A stretch of DNA of 64,000 nucleotides from Eubacterium uniforme. Its GTDB lineage: Bacteria > Bacillota > Clostridia > Lachnospirales > Lachnospiraceae. Below the pieces are notes generated by a model. It worked only from the letters and a program-made list of their open reading frames with translations. It was not told the DNA's origin and searched no databases. Below, piece after piece: positions 26,669-35,739 of this stretch (position 1 is its first letter; every line of letters begins with the position of its first letter). Position numbers and translations under genes: made by a program. The stretch lies in contig NZ_FUXZ01000013.1 in NCBI RefSeq assembly GCF_900167115.1, forward strand, positions 1 through 64,000, given 5' to 3'.

Positions 26669-28780
26669 ATGGATATTATAACTGAGAATAATGAAAATGT
26701 CCAAGATAGTGATAATACTTATATTATAAATCGTAAATTAAGAAATATTTTTGATGGAAAGATAGTTAGAAAAGACTTAACAAAACATATTAAAGAGGGT
26801 GCTAATGTACCTGTATATGTATTGGAATATTTGTTAGGTCAGTATTGTAATTCAGAAGATGAAGATATAATCGAGGATGGCGTAAAGAATGTAAAAAGAA
26901 TATTAAGTGAAAATTTTGTACGTCCAGATGAATCTGAAAAAGTCTTATCAAGATTACGTCAAAGAGGAACTATGAGCATCATTGATAGAGTAACGGTTAG
27001 TTTGAATCTTAGATATGATGAGTATGAAGCACAGTTTTCTAATTTAGGATTAGCTGGCATCCCAATATCAGAAGAATATCCGGAAAAATATGATAGGCTT
27101 TTGTGTGGAGGAATTTGGTGTATTATTAATCTTGAGTATAATCAGGAACAATTTGATTCGGGTATTATTGTAGAGAATAAAAAGAAAAGTAAAGATGTAC
27201 CGCTTATAACAATTAGTAAATTGAAACCTATTCAGATGCCTTCAGTAGATATTAATGAACTTAAGGAAGGAAGAAAAGAGTTTACAAAAGATGAATGGAT
27301 TAGTATAATGCTTCGTTCTATAGGAATGGAACCAGATAAGCTATCAGAACGTGAAAAATGGTTATTGTTACTTCGTATGGTTCCGTTAGTAGAAAATAAC
27401 TTTAATCTTTGCGAACTGGGGCCAAGAAGTACTGGAAAATCTCATATTTATAAAGAGGTTTCTCCTAATAGTATTTTAGTGTCAGGTGGACAGACTACAG
27501 TAGCAAATCTTTTCTATAACATGGGACGAAATACTATGGGCTTAGTTGGAATGTGGGATTGCGTAGCATTTGATGAAGTTGCAGGTATAAAATTTAAAGA
27601 TAAAGATGGTGTTCAGATAATGAAAGATTATATGGCATCAGGTTCATTTGCTAGAGGTAAAGAAGAGAAAGCTGCTTCAGCATCAATGGTGTTTGTAGGA
27701 AATATTAATCAAAGCGTTGATGTATTATTGAAGACTAGTAGTTTATTTGATCCATTTCCACCAGAAATGGGGACAGATACTGCATTCTTAGATAGAATGC
27801 ATTGTTATATTCCTGGATGGGAAATTCCAAAATTTAGACCAGAGCACTTTACTAATGATTATGGTTTTATTACTGATTACATGGCGGAATTTATAAGAGA
27901 ATTACGTAAAGAACAGTATGGAGATGTGATTGATAAGTATTTTAAATTAGGAAAAAACCTTAATCAGAGAGATACTATTGCGGTTCGAAAGATTGTTGGA
28001 GGATTAGTTAAGGTAATATATCCTGGAGGAGACTTTACTAAAGAAGAATTAGAAGAAATACTTCAAGTAGCACTTGAAATGAGAAGAAGAGTTAAAGAGC
28101 AACTTAAGAAACTTGGTGGTATGGAATTTTATGATGTTAATTTTTCATACATAGATAATGAAACATTTGAAGAAAAATATGTTTCAGTACCTGAACAAGG
28201 TGGAGGAAAACTTATTCCTGAAGGTATGTTAAATCCAGGACAGGTTTATAGTGTTTCTCATGGAAAGAGTGGAATGATTGGTGTGTTTAGACTGGAATCA
28301 CAGATGTTACCTGGAAACGGAAAATTTAATTGTACAGGTTTAGGCTCTGATCGGGATTGTAAAGAGGCTACAAACACTGCTTACAGTTATTTAAAGGCAA
28401 ATGGAAATCATATAAGTGGAAGTATAGGTTTAAGTACAAAAGACTATATGATAAATTATCAGGATCTTCAGGGAATAGGTCTGACAAGTAAGCTTGCTTT
28501 GCCTACTTTAATCGCATTATGTTCAATTGCATTAGGTAAACCAATTCTAAGTTCTATGGTTGTATTGGGTGAAATTAGTATAAGTGGAACGCTCATAAAG
28601 GAAGATAATCTTGCGGATACTTTGCAAGTATGCTTGGATAGTGGGGCAAAGAAAGTACTTTTACCTCAAACAGCTGCAACTGACCTTGGAACTGTTCCAC
28701 CGGAATTGATAAGTGGTTTTAATTTAGTGTTTTATAGTAGTGCTGAGGATGCTGTGTTTAAAGCGTTAGGGGTTGAATGA
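26669..28780 (+). CDS. brxL: BREX Lon-like protease/AAA+ protein BrxL
   Basis: 703 residues, RBS GGAG in the end of the 54-residue gene. N-terminal BrxL domain (IFDGKIVRKDLTKHIKEGANVPVYVLEYLLGQYC, in pieces), P-loop GPRSTGKSH near residue 250, Walker B-like VAFDEVAG. C-terminal Lon-like domain with GLTSKLALPTLIALCSIALG (Ser-containing) and GEISISGTLIKEDNL (Lys-containing), the usual place of the Ser-Lys pair. BrxL completes a type 1 BREX set and is needed for phage exclusion. Confidence 0.9.
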   Translation: MDIITENNENVQDSDNTYIINRKLRNIFDGKIVRKDLTKHIKEGANVPVYVLEYLLGQYCNSEDEDIIEDGVKNVKRILSENFVRPDESEKVLSRLRQRGTMSIIDRVTVSLNLRYDEYEAQFSNLGLAGIPISEEYPEKYDRLLCGGIWCIINLEYNQEQFDSGIIVENKKKSKDVPLITISKLKPIQMPSVDINELKEGRKEFTKDEWISIMLRSIGMEPDKLSEREKWLLLLRMVPLVENNFNLCELGPRSTGKSHIYKEVSPNSILVSGGQTTVANLFYNMGRNTMGLVGMWDCVAFDEVAGIKFKDKDGVQIMKDYMASGSFARGKEEKAASASMVFVGNINQSVDVLLKTSSLFDPFPPEMGTDTAFLDRMHCYIPGWEIPKFRPEHFTNDYGFITDYMAEFIRELRKEQYGDVIDKYFKLGKNLNQRDTIAVRKIVGGLVKVIYPGGDFTKEELEEILQVALEMRRRVKEQLKKLGGMEFYDVNFSYIDNETFEEKYVSVPEQGGGKLIPEGMLNPGQVYSVSHGKSGMIGVFRLESQMLPGNGKFNCTGLGSDRDCKEATNTAYSYLKANGNHISGSIGLSTKDYMINYQDLQGIGLTSKLALPTLIALCSIALGKPILSSMVVLGEISISGTLIKEDNLADTLQVCLDSGAKKVLLPQTAATDLGTVPPELISGFNLVFYSSAEDAVFKALGVE

Positions 28781-28907
28781 AAAAGTCTAGAAACAACGAT
28801 AATGATTTTTGAATTAATATTTGGAAATAATATGACCATATGAAAAGACATGAGTAGATATAGAATTAAATAAGCTTTGTTATTAAAAACAAGTGAGGGA
28901 TTTATAA

Positions 28908-31811
28908 TTGAAACGTGATTTATTAGATGAAGCATACAGAAAATTAAAAGGAAGTGTATTTATGGATAAAACTTTACCATATATACGATATGAAATCGCA
29001 AAGTTTGAAAATGAAAAATTCGAAACTAAATTAAATAGATTATTAGAAGCTATAAATGATGAGAAAAAGTGGGGTTTATTGGAATGTGAGATTTTGGATT
29101 CCATAAAAGCATATACTTTTCCTAAAAAAATATGCTCTGAGAAAACTGAGAGATGTGAACCAATTGTAATTTCAAATGTATGTTCAGACTCTGTATGCGT
29201 TGAAAAATATAATAATTTTATAGATTTATCAATAGAAGGTCACATTTTAAGTGTTCTTTGGATTTTGCTTGTCGGATATAAGATAGATAAAAATTTACCA
29301 GATAATTGTTTCGGTAAACGCTTATGTGATAAATTAATATTTTCTGAAGGAAGAGTTTCTGAATCGCCTAGCTTGTTTAAACCATATTATAGACAGTATG
29401 TAACATGGAGAAATCAAGGGTTAATAAGTGCAGATAATGTTGTAAACCAAGAGAATCAGAGTGTTATTATTACTATGCTTGATTTGAATAGGTATTACTA
29501 TAATATTGACTATACTGATTCAAAATTTAAACGAGTGACAAACGTGGGTGATAATTCAAGTGATGAAATAATAAAAATTAATAATTTGATGTATAAAATA
29601 ATGCAAAGATATTCAGAAATTTTAGGAATAAAAAATAGAATTATATTACCTATAGGTTTTTTACCGTCTAATATTTTATCTAATTCATATTTGATTGATT
29701 TTGATGATAAAGCAAATAAGTGTAAAAATACTGTATATTATGGTAGATATGTAGATGATATGATTCTTGTTTCACGTGTTGAACCACATGATAAACTTAA
29801 AAGTAAAATTACAAAGAATGGTGTAAGTGAAGTTAGTTCTTATATATTAAAAAAATTAGAAACTTTTGGACTTATAGAATGTAAAGACAAAGAGACTATA
29901 AGTTTGAGTGAATATGATGGGCTAGATATTCAGAAGGATAAAATTAGATTCTTTTATGTTGATAAAAGTGGATATGATACTATTATTAAAAAAATAGAAA
30001 AAGATATTGCTCAAAATACAAGTGAATTTAATTACTTACCAGAAGACTCAAATTCTATGACAAAAGAAGATATATTACAATTTGAAAGAGTAGATACGGT
30101 TAATAAATTAAGGTCACTAAATGGAGTTTCGATTGACAAGTATGTTTTATCAAAGGCAATAGGGAAAAATGTTATGATGGCTCCTTTTGTAGAAAAAGAG
30201 ACTGTAGATTCATTTGTTAATAGTATTGATCAACTTCTAGATTATAAGGAGATTTTGAATAATTATACTCAATGGGAGGGTGTACTAAACTATTATATTA
30301 TTAATAGAAAATGGGTAAAAGTAATAGATTTTACTGCTAAGGTTGTTTCGGCACTTAGTGAGTTAGATGAAGAGTCATCAAAAATAGGAGAATACTCATA
30401 TTTAAATAATAGAGGAATTTATTCTGTTGGAGATACACTTGTTAAGTACTATATTGCTTGTCTTACTAGGTCTATGGCTATTGTTTGGGGAAAGAATATA
30501 CAGGAGATACTTGAAAAGATTTCATTACTATTAATGAAATTAGAGTCATATAGTGTATTTGAAAATGAATTATCAATAAGGTCTATTAATAAATTACGTA
30601 GATATTACTGTAATTCTAGAATGGTGAATAGCAACTTGCTTCCTATAAGCTTAGAGGAATGTATGAATGCTTTTGAACTAAATGATAATGCTGAAAAAGA
30701 AATTTGTTTTTATGAAATAGACGAATATTTTAATTCGGACTGTTATCAAAAATATTTAAAAAAGAATAAAAAATATAAGCCTTATATATCATCGCCATTT
30801 GAAATATTATATACATCAATTATTAAATCAATCAAAGAAAACAAGATTGATCTATTAGATGATAATTATTGGGTAGATTATATGTGTAAGAAATATGTTG
30901 AAAACTTTAATAAATCAGATCAATTATATTTAAAAAAATATATTGAGGGTAAAAGAATAGATTCTGAAGGCAATATTATTATTAATGAAAAAAATGAGGA
31001 GAATAATGTTAAGAATGGGAAATATCGCATTGCAGTTGCTAATGTGAGAATGCAAGAAAGCGATTTTCAAGATATTTTATCAGGGAAAAAAAGAAATATT
31101 TCAAAAAGATGTAATGAAATAAGCAAGATTGTGAATGAGGCAATTCGTTATAGTAGTGATGTGCTTGTATTTCCTGAAGCGTATATACCAATAACATTTT
31201 TGCCTGTTATTCAAAAAAAGGCGGCTTTGCATAACATGATTGTAATTGGAGGAATTGAGCATATTAGAAATGGAGATTATGTATATAATTTGACTGTAAC
31301 CTTATTGCCTATTGTAAATAGTGATATGAGATATATAGTTCCGTTTTTCCATCCTAAGGTATATTATTCTCCAGAAGAAGAAAGTATGATTAAAAAGTAT
31401 AAGTGTATTCCGATTGAAGGAAAGGGACATACGTTGTTTAGGTGGAAGAATCTTTCTTTTGTAACCTTTTGTTGTTATGAACTTACTTCTCTTGAGGAAC
31501 GATGTAAGTTTAAAAGAGAGGCGGATATTGTGTTTGGAGTGGAGTGGAATAAAGATACAAAATATTTTAGCAATATAATCGAAGCCTTAAGTAGAGATCG
31601 TTGTTGCTTTTGTGCACAATCAAATATGTCAGAATATGGAGATAGTAGAATTGTACAACCTACTAAAAACGAAATAATGAATATTGCAAGAGTAAAAGGT
31701 GGAATTAATGGTACGGTAATAATAGATGAAATCGATGTTGCTGGATTAAGAAAACATATAAAATCACCTTCTAAAAATGGAGGTTTTAAACCATTGCCTG
31801 CAGGGTATTAA
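28908..31811 (+). CDS. Reverse transcriptase-nitrilase fusion (UG1 / DRT type 1-like)
   Basis: 967 residues from a TTG at 28908; an in-frame ATG at 28962 is the alternative. RT motifs: TMLDLNRYYYNIDY (motif A, about residue 190), LPIGFLPSNILSNSYLIDFD (motif B) and YYGRYVDDMILVSR (motif C, YVDD about residue 281). From about residue 705 a carbon-nitrogen hydrolase domain follows with the Glu-Lys-Cys triad positions: LVFPEAY (E near 756), FHPKVYY (K near 815), FCCYELTS (C near 854). RT fused to nitrilase is the hallmark of UG1, the defence RT called DRT type 1. It lies 127 bases after brxL on the same strand. No maturase domain or group II intron RNA is evident. Confidence 0.88.
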   Translation: MKRDLLDEAYRKLKGSVFMDKTLPYIRYEIAKFENEKFETKLNRLLEAINDEKKWGLLECEILDSIKAYTFPKKICSEKTERCEPIVISNVCSDSVCVEKYNNFIDLSIEGHILSVLWILLVGYKIDKNLPDNCFGKRLCDKLIFSEGRVSESPSLFKPYYRQYVTWRNQGLISADNVVNQENQSVIITMLDLNRYYYNIDYTDSKFKRVTNVGDNSSDEIIKINNLMYKIMQRYSEILGIKNRIILPIGFLPSNILSNSYLIDFDDKANKCKNTVYYGRYVDDMILVSRVEPHDKLKSKITKNGVSEVSSYILKKLETFGLIECKDKETISLSEYDGLDIQKDKIRFFYVDKSGYDTIIKKIEKDIAQNTSEFNYLPEDSNSMTKEDILQFERVDTVNKLRSLNGVSIDKYVLSKAIGKNVMMAPFVEKETVDSFVNSIDQLLDYKEILNNYTQWEGVLNYYIINRKWVKVIDFTAKVVSALSELDEESSKIGEYSYLNNRGIYSVGDTLVKYYIACLTRSMAIVWGKNIQEILEKISLLLMKLESYSVFENELSIRSINKLRRYYCNSRMVNSNLLPISLEECMNAFELNDNAEKEICFYEIDEYFNSDCYQKYLKKNKKYKPYISSPFEILYTSIIKSIKENKIDLLDDNYWVDYMCKKYVENFNKSDQLYLKKYIEGKRIDSEGNIIINEKNEENNVKNGKYRIAVANVRMQESDFQDILSGKKRNISKRCNEISKIVNEAIRYSSDVLVFPEAYIPITFLPVIQKKAALHNMIVIGGIEHIRNGDYVYNLTVTLLPIVNSDMRYIVPFFHPKVYYSPEEESMIKKYKCIPIEGKGHTLFRWKNLSFVTFCCYELTSLEERCKFKREADIVFGVEWNKDTKYFSNIIEALSRDRCCFCAQSNMSEYGDSRIVQPTKNEIMNIARVKGGINGTVIIDEIDVAGLRKHIKSPSKNGGFKPLPAGY

Positions 31812-31892
31812 TTATGAAAAAAAATAGATGGATATGTATCAAATAACAATTCTTTCAATATTTTTTATATAAAAAGAAAGGAAAACGTTAGT

Positions 31893-33593
31893 ATGTGTAA
31901 GATAAAGGGAATAACAATTTCACACTTTCGAGGTGTTCCTAATGACATAAATTTGAATTTTACTCGAAATAAAGTGCCGACATCTTTGATGATATTTGGT
32001 GATAATGGTTCAGGTAAATCAAGCATAATTGATGCAATTGAGTTATCAACGCAGGGAACAATACAGTCAGTTCCTTCTTTTCAATCAGATAAGTGGATTT
32101 ATAATTCTATTTCTTTAAAGAATGAAAAGTCGGTTTCTTCGGAAATTATTCTATCGTTAACTGATGATAGAATTAATAAGGTTTATATTCATAAAAACGA
32201 GGAAGTTGGAAGAGTTACTGGACAAGTAAGTGTTTTATCTGAATTTAGAAATGCACCCTTTGTATTACGTAGACAAGATATTCTAAATTTTTGGAGTCTT
32301 CCCAGCCAGCAAAAATTAAATGTTTTCAGAAGTTATGTAATGACAGAAACTCCTATAATGGAAACACCAGTTTCAGAAAAAATGGATTCAGTTGAAAAGG
32401 ATAGATTAACCTTAAAACATGAAAAGAGAGAGATTATAGATAGATTATCCAAATATTACGGATTTGATTCTAAAGATATGTCTATGAAATCTAAAGAAGA
32501 AGTTTATTCATATATAAGATTATTTGAAAACGTTAAGCAGCTAAATCAAATAAAAATAAATAATCCTCGATATAATGATATTAATAGACTTAAAGAAGTG
32601 TATTTAGAGATTCAAAAATTAAATAAAAAACACAAAGAATTGAGAAAGAGTCAAGAAAGAACGGTAAAAAGTAATCAACTTCAGAATATTATGACTGAAA
32701 TTGCACCGATAGTAACGGATACATTTAAAATAATATCAAGAACAAATGATTACGTAAAAAGTATACGTATTTATGTAGGATCAATTTCTGCTCTTTCAAT
32801 GAATTTTACAGTACAACTTGATAATGGCAGCGAGGTTGATCCAATAATGTTATTTTCTGAGGCAAATTGTGATCTTTTGGCATTGCTTATTTATTTTGAG
32901 TTTATTCACCAATCAGTAGAACGAGGACAGGCCAAAGTGCTTGTTTTAGATGATGTATTTCAAAGTATTGATTCAAATATTAGATATAGAATTATGCAAT
33001 ATGTAATAGATCGTTTCTTTGATTGGCAGATTATAATTACTACTCATGATAGATTGTGGAAAGAGCAGTTGACTCAATTATTCAGAAATCATTCAAAGGA
33101 TATTCAACAGATAGAAATAACGAATTGGTCGTTTGATGTAGGACCAAGAGTAGTAAGTGCATTAAATAATTACGATGAAAAATTGCTATCATCAATGGAA
33201 AATGGAAGTACAGCCGATATTTGTGCAAGTGCAGGATATATGCTTGAGTATATGTGTGAGAAATTAAGTTGTATTTTTTCGATAAGTATACATAGACGTT
33301 TTGGAGATAAATATACTATTGGGGATTTATGGCCGGGTATTTATAAAATTTTAAAAAAAAGTAAAGCTAAAAATGTATTTAGTGAACTTAATGATTTGGT
33401 TTACCTAAGAAATATGGCTGGAAGTCATTACAATGAATGGAGTATTTCACTTTCGAGATCAGAAGCTGAAGATTTTGGTAAGGCGGTACTTGACGCATAT
33501 TATCATATTTGCTGCAAAAAATGCGGTCGATGGATAAAAAACATAGATGATATATCTGAAATTGATTATAGTAAGATATGTTGTGAAAAATAA
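31893..33593 (+). CDS. SMC/RecF-like AAA ATPase with C-terminal RX5H motif and Cys pairs
   Basis: 566 residues, RBS AAGAAAGG. Begins with ITISHFRG and the P-loop FGDNGSGKSSIIDAIE (about residues 30-46), a Q-loop-like FVLRRQDILNFW, a short coiled coil (residues 200-265), then the Walker B stretch VLVLDDVFQSID and an H-loop TTHDRLW. After the ATPase the last 140 residues are helical and contain YLRNMAGSHYNEW (Arg, five residues, His: RX5H, possible HEPN motif) and Cys pairs (CCKKCGRW, then CC) that may bind zinc. It follows the RT-nitrilase by 81 bases, so it may belong to that system or be a separate cargo effector. Confidence 0.7.
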   Translation: MCKIKGITISHFRGVPNDINLNFTRNKVPTSLMIFGDNGSGKSSIIDAIELSTQGTIQSVPSFQSDKWIYNSISLKNEKSVSSEIILSLTDDRINKVYIHKNEEVGRVTGQVSVLSEFRNAPFVLRRQDILNFWSLPSQQKLNVFRSYVMTETPIMETPVSEKMDSVEKDRLTLKHEKREIIDRLSKYYGFDSKDMSMKSKEEVYSYIRLFENVKQLNQIKINNPRYNDINRLKEVYLEIQKLNKKHKELRKSQERTVKSNQLQNIMTEIAPIVTDTFKIISRTNDYVKSIRIYVGSISALSMNFTVQLDNGSEVDPIMLFSEANCDLLALLIYFEFIHQSVERGQAKVLVLDDVFQSIDSNIRYRIMQYVIDRFFDWQIIITTHDRLWKEQLTQLFRNHSKDIQQIEITNWSFDVGPRVVSALNNYDEKLLSSMENGSTADICASAGYMLEYMCEKLSCIFSISIHRRFGDKYTIGDLWPGIYKILKKSKAKNVFSELNDLVYLRNMAGSHYNEWSISLSRSEAEDFGKAVLDAYYHICCKKCGRWIKNIDDISEIDYSKICCEK

Positions 33594-33661
33594 TAGATTA
33601 ATTTTTGATGAATTAGTTGGTTGAAAGATAAAACAGTTAATCATATTGATAATATAAAGGG

Positions 33662-33688
33662 TAGTATCATAACACCACTAACTCTTTT
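33662..33688. repeat. Imperfect 27-bp direct repeat, left copy
   Basis: TAGTATCAT followed, after six variable bases, by ACTAACT and a T-rich end; about 21 of 27 bases match the copy at 34559-34585. The two copies bracket the unrecognised gene at 33759. They may be boundaries of an inserted cassette or repeated regulatory sites. Confidence 0.4.
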
Positions 33689-33758
33689 GGGGTAAATAAT
33701 TAAGCATAATAAATAATAGGAAAAAGGAAGAGAAATGATTTAATAGGTGAAGAATAGA

Positions 33759-34553
33759 GTGAAGGATAAAGTAAAAGAAAGAATATTACTTGATTTAGTA
33801 CAACAAAATAAAGATATTATTAATTTTTATTCAGTTTCTAAGGAAGAAAAACAAAAAATATTGGAAATAATAAGTACTGCTGAAGATAATAAAACAGAAT
33901 ATGTTTTTCCGGATTTCGTGTTTGATAATGGTTTTATTGAACATTTTCAGATTACGTCATCACATACTAATAGAAATGGATCCTATATGGAAAGGAAGAA
34001 TGCTGAAGTTTATCGTGAGTTTAAAAAGAAAATGAAAGAGGCCGATGAAAAACTGTCTAATGGAGAAAAATGGATTGAATCATTTTCTGTAGAACCAGTT
34101 TTACAAGATAAACAATCGTATTCTTATTTAATAAAATCCTTCAAGGATGGTTTTGAAAAGCATTTGGAAAGTTTAGAAAAATATGAGGGGATCAAAGAGG
34201 TAGGTATTTTTTTGATAGAATATTCAGATTCTGTATTGAGGAAAAATATTAAAAATATAGAGGATTTAAGAAGTATTTTTTCATATGGAGATGTTTCAAA
34301 AAATGATAAAAAGGTTTATATGCTATCTAAAGATATTGATTTGTTAAAGTATGTTTTTACAAAAAAAGAGAAAGTAGATTATATAATCTTTGTTAATAGA
34401 AGTTGTGTTGATGGATTATATATAGAAGTGATAAAAACAGAGAAGATAATTGAATTAGTGGATATTTTGAAAGATGGATATATTTTTTATCCAATAAATT
34501 TATATACGGGTAAGTTTTCTATAGGAGTAAAACGATTTGGTGATTTATGTTGA
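33759..34553 (+). CDS. Unrecognised protein at the end of the defence island
   Basis: 264 residues from a GTG at 33759 (AGGTGAA six bases upstream); a GTG at 33747 is the alternative. No family recognised. Residues 40-80 read YVFPDFVFDNGFIEHFQITSS, split here only by my wording around a PDF...EHFQ pattern, which vaguely recalls a PD...(D/E)XK-type nuclease core but lacks the Lys; this is a weak lead. The rest is helical and charged with a KKVDYIIFVNRS-like strand near the end. Bracketed by imperfect direct repeats and followed by the DUF3267 gene. Confidence 0.5.
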   Translation: MKDKVKERILLDLVQQNKDIINFYSVSKEEKQKILEIISTAEDNKTEYVFPDFVFDNGFIEHFQITSSHTNRNGSYMERKNAEVYREFKKKMKEADEKLSNGEKWIESFSVEPVLQDKQSYSYLIKSFKDGFEKHLESLEKYEGIKEVGIFLIEYSDSVLRKNIKNIEDLRSIFSYGDVSKNDKKVYMLSKDIDLLKYVFTKKEKVDYIIFVNRSCVDGLYIEVIKTEKIIELVDILKDGYIFYPINLYTGKFSIGVKRFGDLC

Positions 34554-34585
34554 CAACTTAGTATCATCTCGCTACTAACTATTTA
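34550..34585 (+). promoter_or_regulatory. Promoter/operator before the DUF3267 gene; right copy of the direct repeat
   Basis: TTGACA (34550-34555), 17 bp, TACTAA (34573-34578). TTAGTA (34558-34563) and TACTAA form an inverted repeat over the promoter. The stretch 34559-34585 is the second copy of the repeat at 33662. Confidence 0.5.
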
Positions 34586-34611
34586 ACACCAACATTTAGG
34601 AGGGTATAAGA

Positions 34612-35286
34612 ATGAACGAAAATCAAAACGCCAAGCGTACGCTTACGCAGGCTGAGATTAGAAGGGCGGAACTTTTAAAGGAGAGAGAAGAAAAACTATT
34701 TGCTGATGGATATGAAAGGCATGATTTGACTACCACTGTTGAAAAGGCTAATTCGACTGGTTACTTATTGCCGCTTCCATTTGCTGTGGTGATATTTATT
34801 TTATTTATTGGATTGCATGGATTTAAAGATACGATTGATATTCTTAAGAATCATACGGGTCTATGGATAGCGGGTGTATTTGCTTTTTTGATTTCTAATA
34901 TTGTGCTTGCATTTGTTCACGAATGTATACATGCTATCTTTTGGGCGATGGGTACAGAACATGGTTTTAAGGACATTGAACTTGGTTTTATTAAGGAGCA
35001 AATAACTCCTTATTGCACGAGTAAGGCGCCTCTTTCTAAAGGCAGGTATATACTTGGTTCTCTTATGCCAGCGACGATTCTTGGATTGGGATTTGGTATT
35101 ACTGGTGTTATTACGGGGAATTTCCTTTTTTTGATGATTGGCGTTTGCCAGATTTTAGCTGGTGCGGGAGATTTATTGGTAAGTAGTATGTTGCTTCGTT
35201 ATAAGACAGCTGGAAAGGATGTAGTTCTTATGGATCATCCGACAGAAGTGGGATTGATTGTGTATGATAAAAATTTAAATATTTAG
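34612..35286 (+). CDS. DUF3267-type membrane metalloprotease-like protein
   Basis: 224 residues, RBS AGGAGGG. A charged N-terminus is followed by four hydrophobic segments. AFVHECIHAIFWAMG (about residue 102) contains HECIH, an HExxH zinc motif inside a membrane helix, as in DUF3267/site-2-protease-like families. A further Asp/His-containing C-terminal part (VLMDHPTEVGLIVYD) completes the pattern. Substrate unknown. It has its own promoter and is probably unrelated to the island upstream. Confidence 0.7.
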   Translation: MNENQNAKRTLTQAEIRRAELLKEREEKLFADGYERHDLTTTVEKANSTGYLLPLPFAVVIFILFIGLHGFKDTIDILKNHTGLWIAGVFAFLISNIVLAFVHECIHAIFWAMGTEHGFKDIELGFIKEQITPYCTSKAPLSKGRYILGSLMPATILGLGFGITGVITGNFLFLMIGVCQILAGAGDLLVSSMLLRYKTAGKDVVLMDHPTEVGLIVYDKNLNI

Positions 35287-35383
35287 GCGCCAGCTGCCAC
35301 CGGGTAGCTAGGAATAACGTCATTTCTTTATCGTTAGGTCTTAGAAGATAAAGAAGTGGCGTTTTATTTTTGGAGGTAGAAAA
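35287..35383 (+). ncRNA. Guanidine riboswitch-like leader with terminator (possibly guanidine-IV/mepA class)
   Basis: The leader before the SMR exporter has a 7-bp hairpin AGCTGCC-ACCG-GGTAGCT (about 35293-35310) followed by CTAGGAATAACG. Next comes a 17-bp terminator stem with two G-U pairs (AACGTCATTTCTTTATC with GATAAAGAAGTGGCGTT) whose large loop contains AGGTC, able to pair with ACC in the first hairpin loop, then a T run and at once the RBS GGAGG. An aptamer-like element feeding a terminator before a guanidine exporter gene fits a guanidine riboswitch. The ykkC (guanidine-I) 3' half is absent, and the paired ACGR loops of guanidine-II are missing. The class is recalled, not verified. 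Confidence 0.6.
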
Positions 35384-35701
35384 ATGGAATGGATAATGTT
35401 GTTATTTGCTGGTATTTTGGAAGTGACATGGGCATGTGCTATGAAAGCATCGGATGGATTTAAGATTCTTGTTCCATCGATAGTTACGGTTGTTGGGTAT
35501 ATATTTAGTGCGGTTTTTTTGGCATTTGCTCTAAAGAAGTTGCCGCTTGGTACGGCTTATGCCATGTGGACTGGGTTTGGTATTATTGGAACTTCAATTT
35601 TAGGCATTATGCTTTTTAATGAAAAACTATCATTGATGCAGATGGTTTGTGTCTTAATGATTGCTGTGGGAATTGTTGGATTGAAGTTGCTGGGGGATTA
35701 A
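35384..35701 (+). CDS. sugE: SMR-family guanidinium exporter SugE/Gdx
   Basis: 105 residues, the standard SMR length, four membrane helices. GILEVTWACAMKASDGF carries the essential membrane Glu (residue 13) in the SugE/Gdx form, and LPLGTAYAMWTGFGIIGT is the conserved SMR loop and helix 3. Gdx proteins exchange guanidinium for protons. Expression is probably controlled by the leader RNA described upstream. Only one SMR gene is present, consistent with a homodimeric dual-topology transporter. Confidence 0.88.
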   Translation: MEWIMLLFAGILEVTWACAMKASDGFKILVPSIVTVVGYIFSAVFLAFALKKLPLGTAYAMWTGFGIIGTSILGIMLFNEKLSLMQMVCVLMIAVGIVGLKLLGD

Positions 35702-35739
35702 ATGTAGATAAGAAATCTTCTTGCTGTTTTAAAACTATA

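Noticed and set aside
28781-28907. Group II intron or retron RNA before the reverse transcriptase
   Set aside because: The 127-base gap shows no domain V-like hairpin or clear msr/msd structure; the RT carries a nitrilase instead of a maturase domain.
35287-35383. ykkC (guanidine-I) riboswitch
   Set aside because: CTAGG and AGGTC-like pieces recall it, but they lie in terminator arms and loop, and the conserved 3' half of ykkC is absent.
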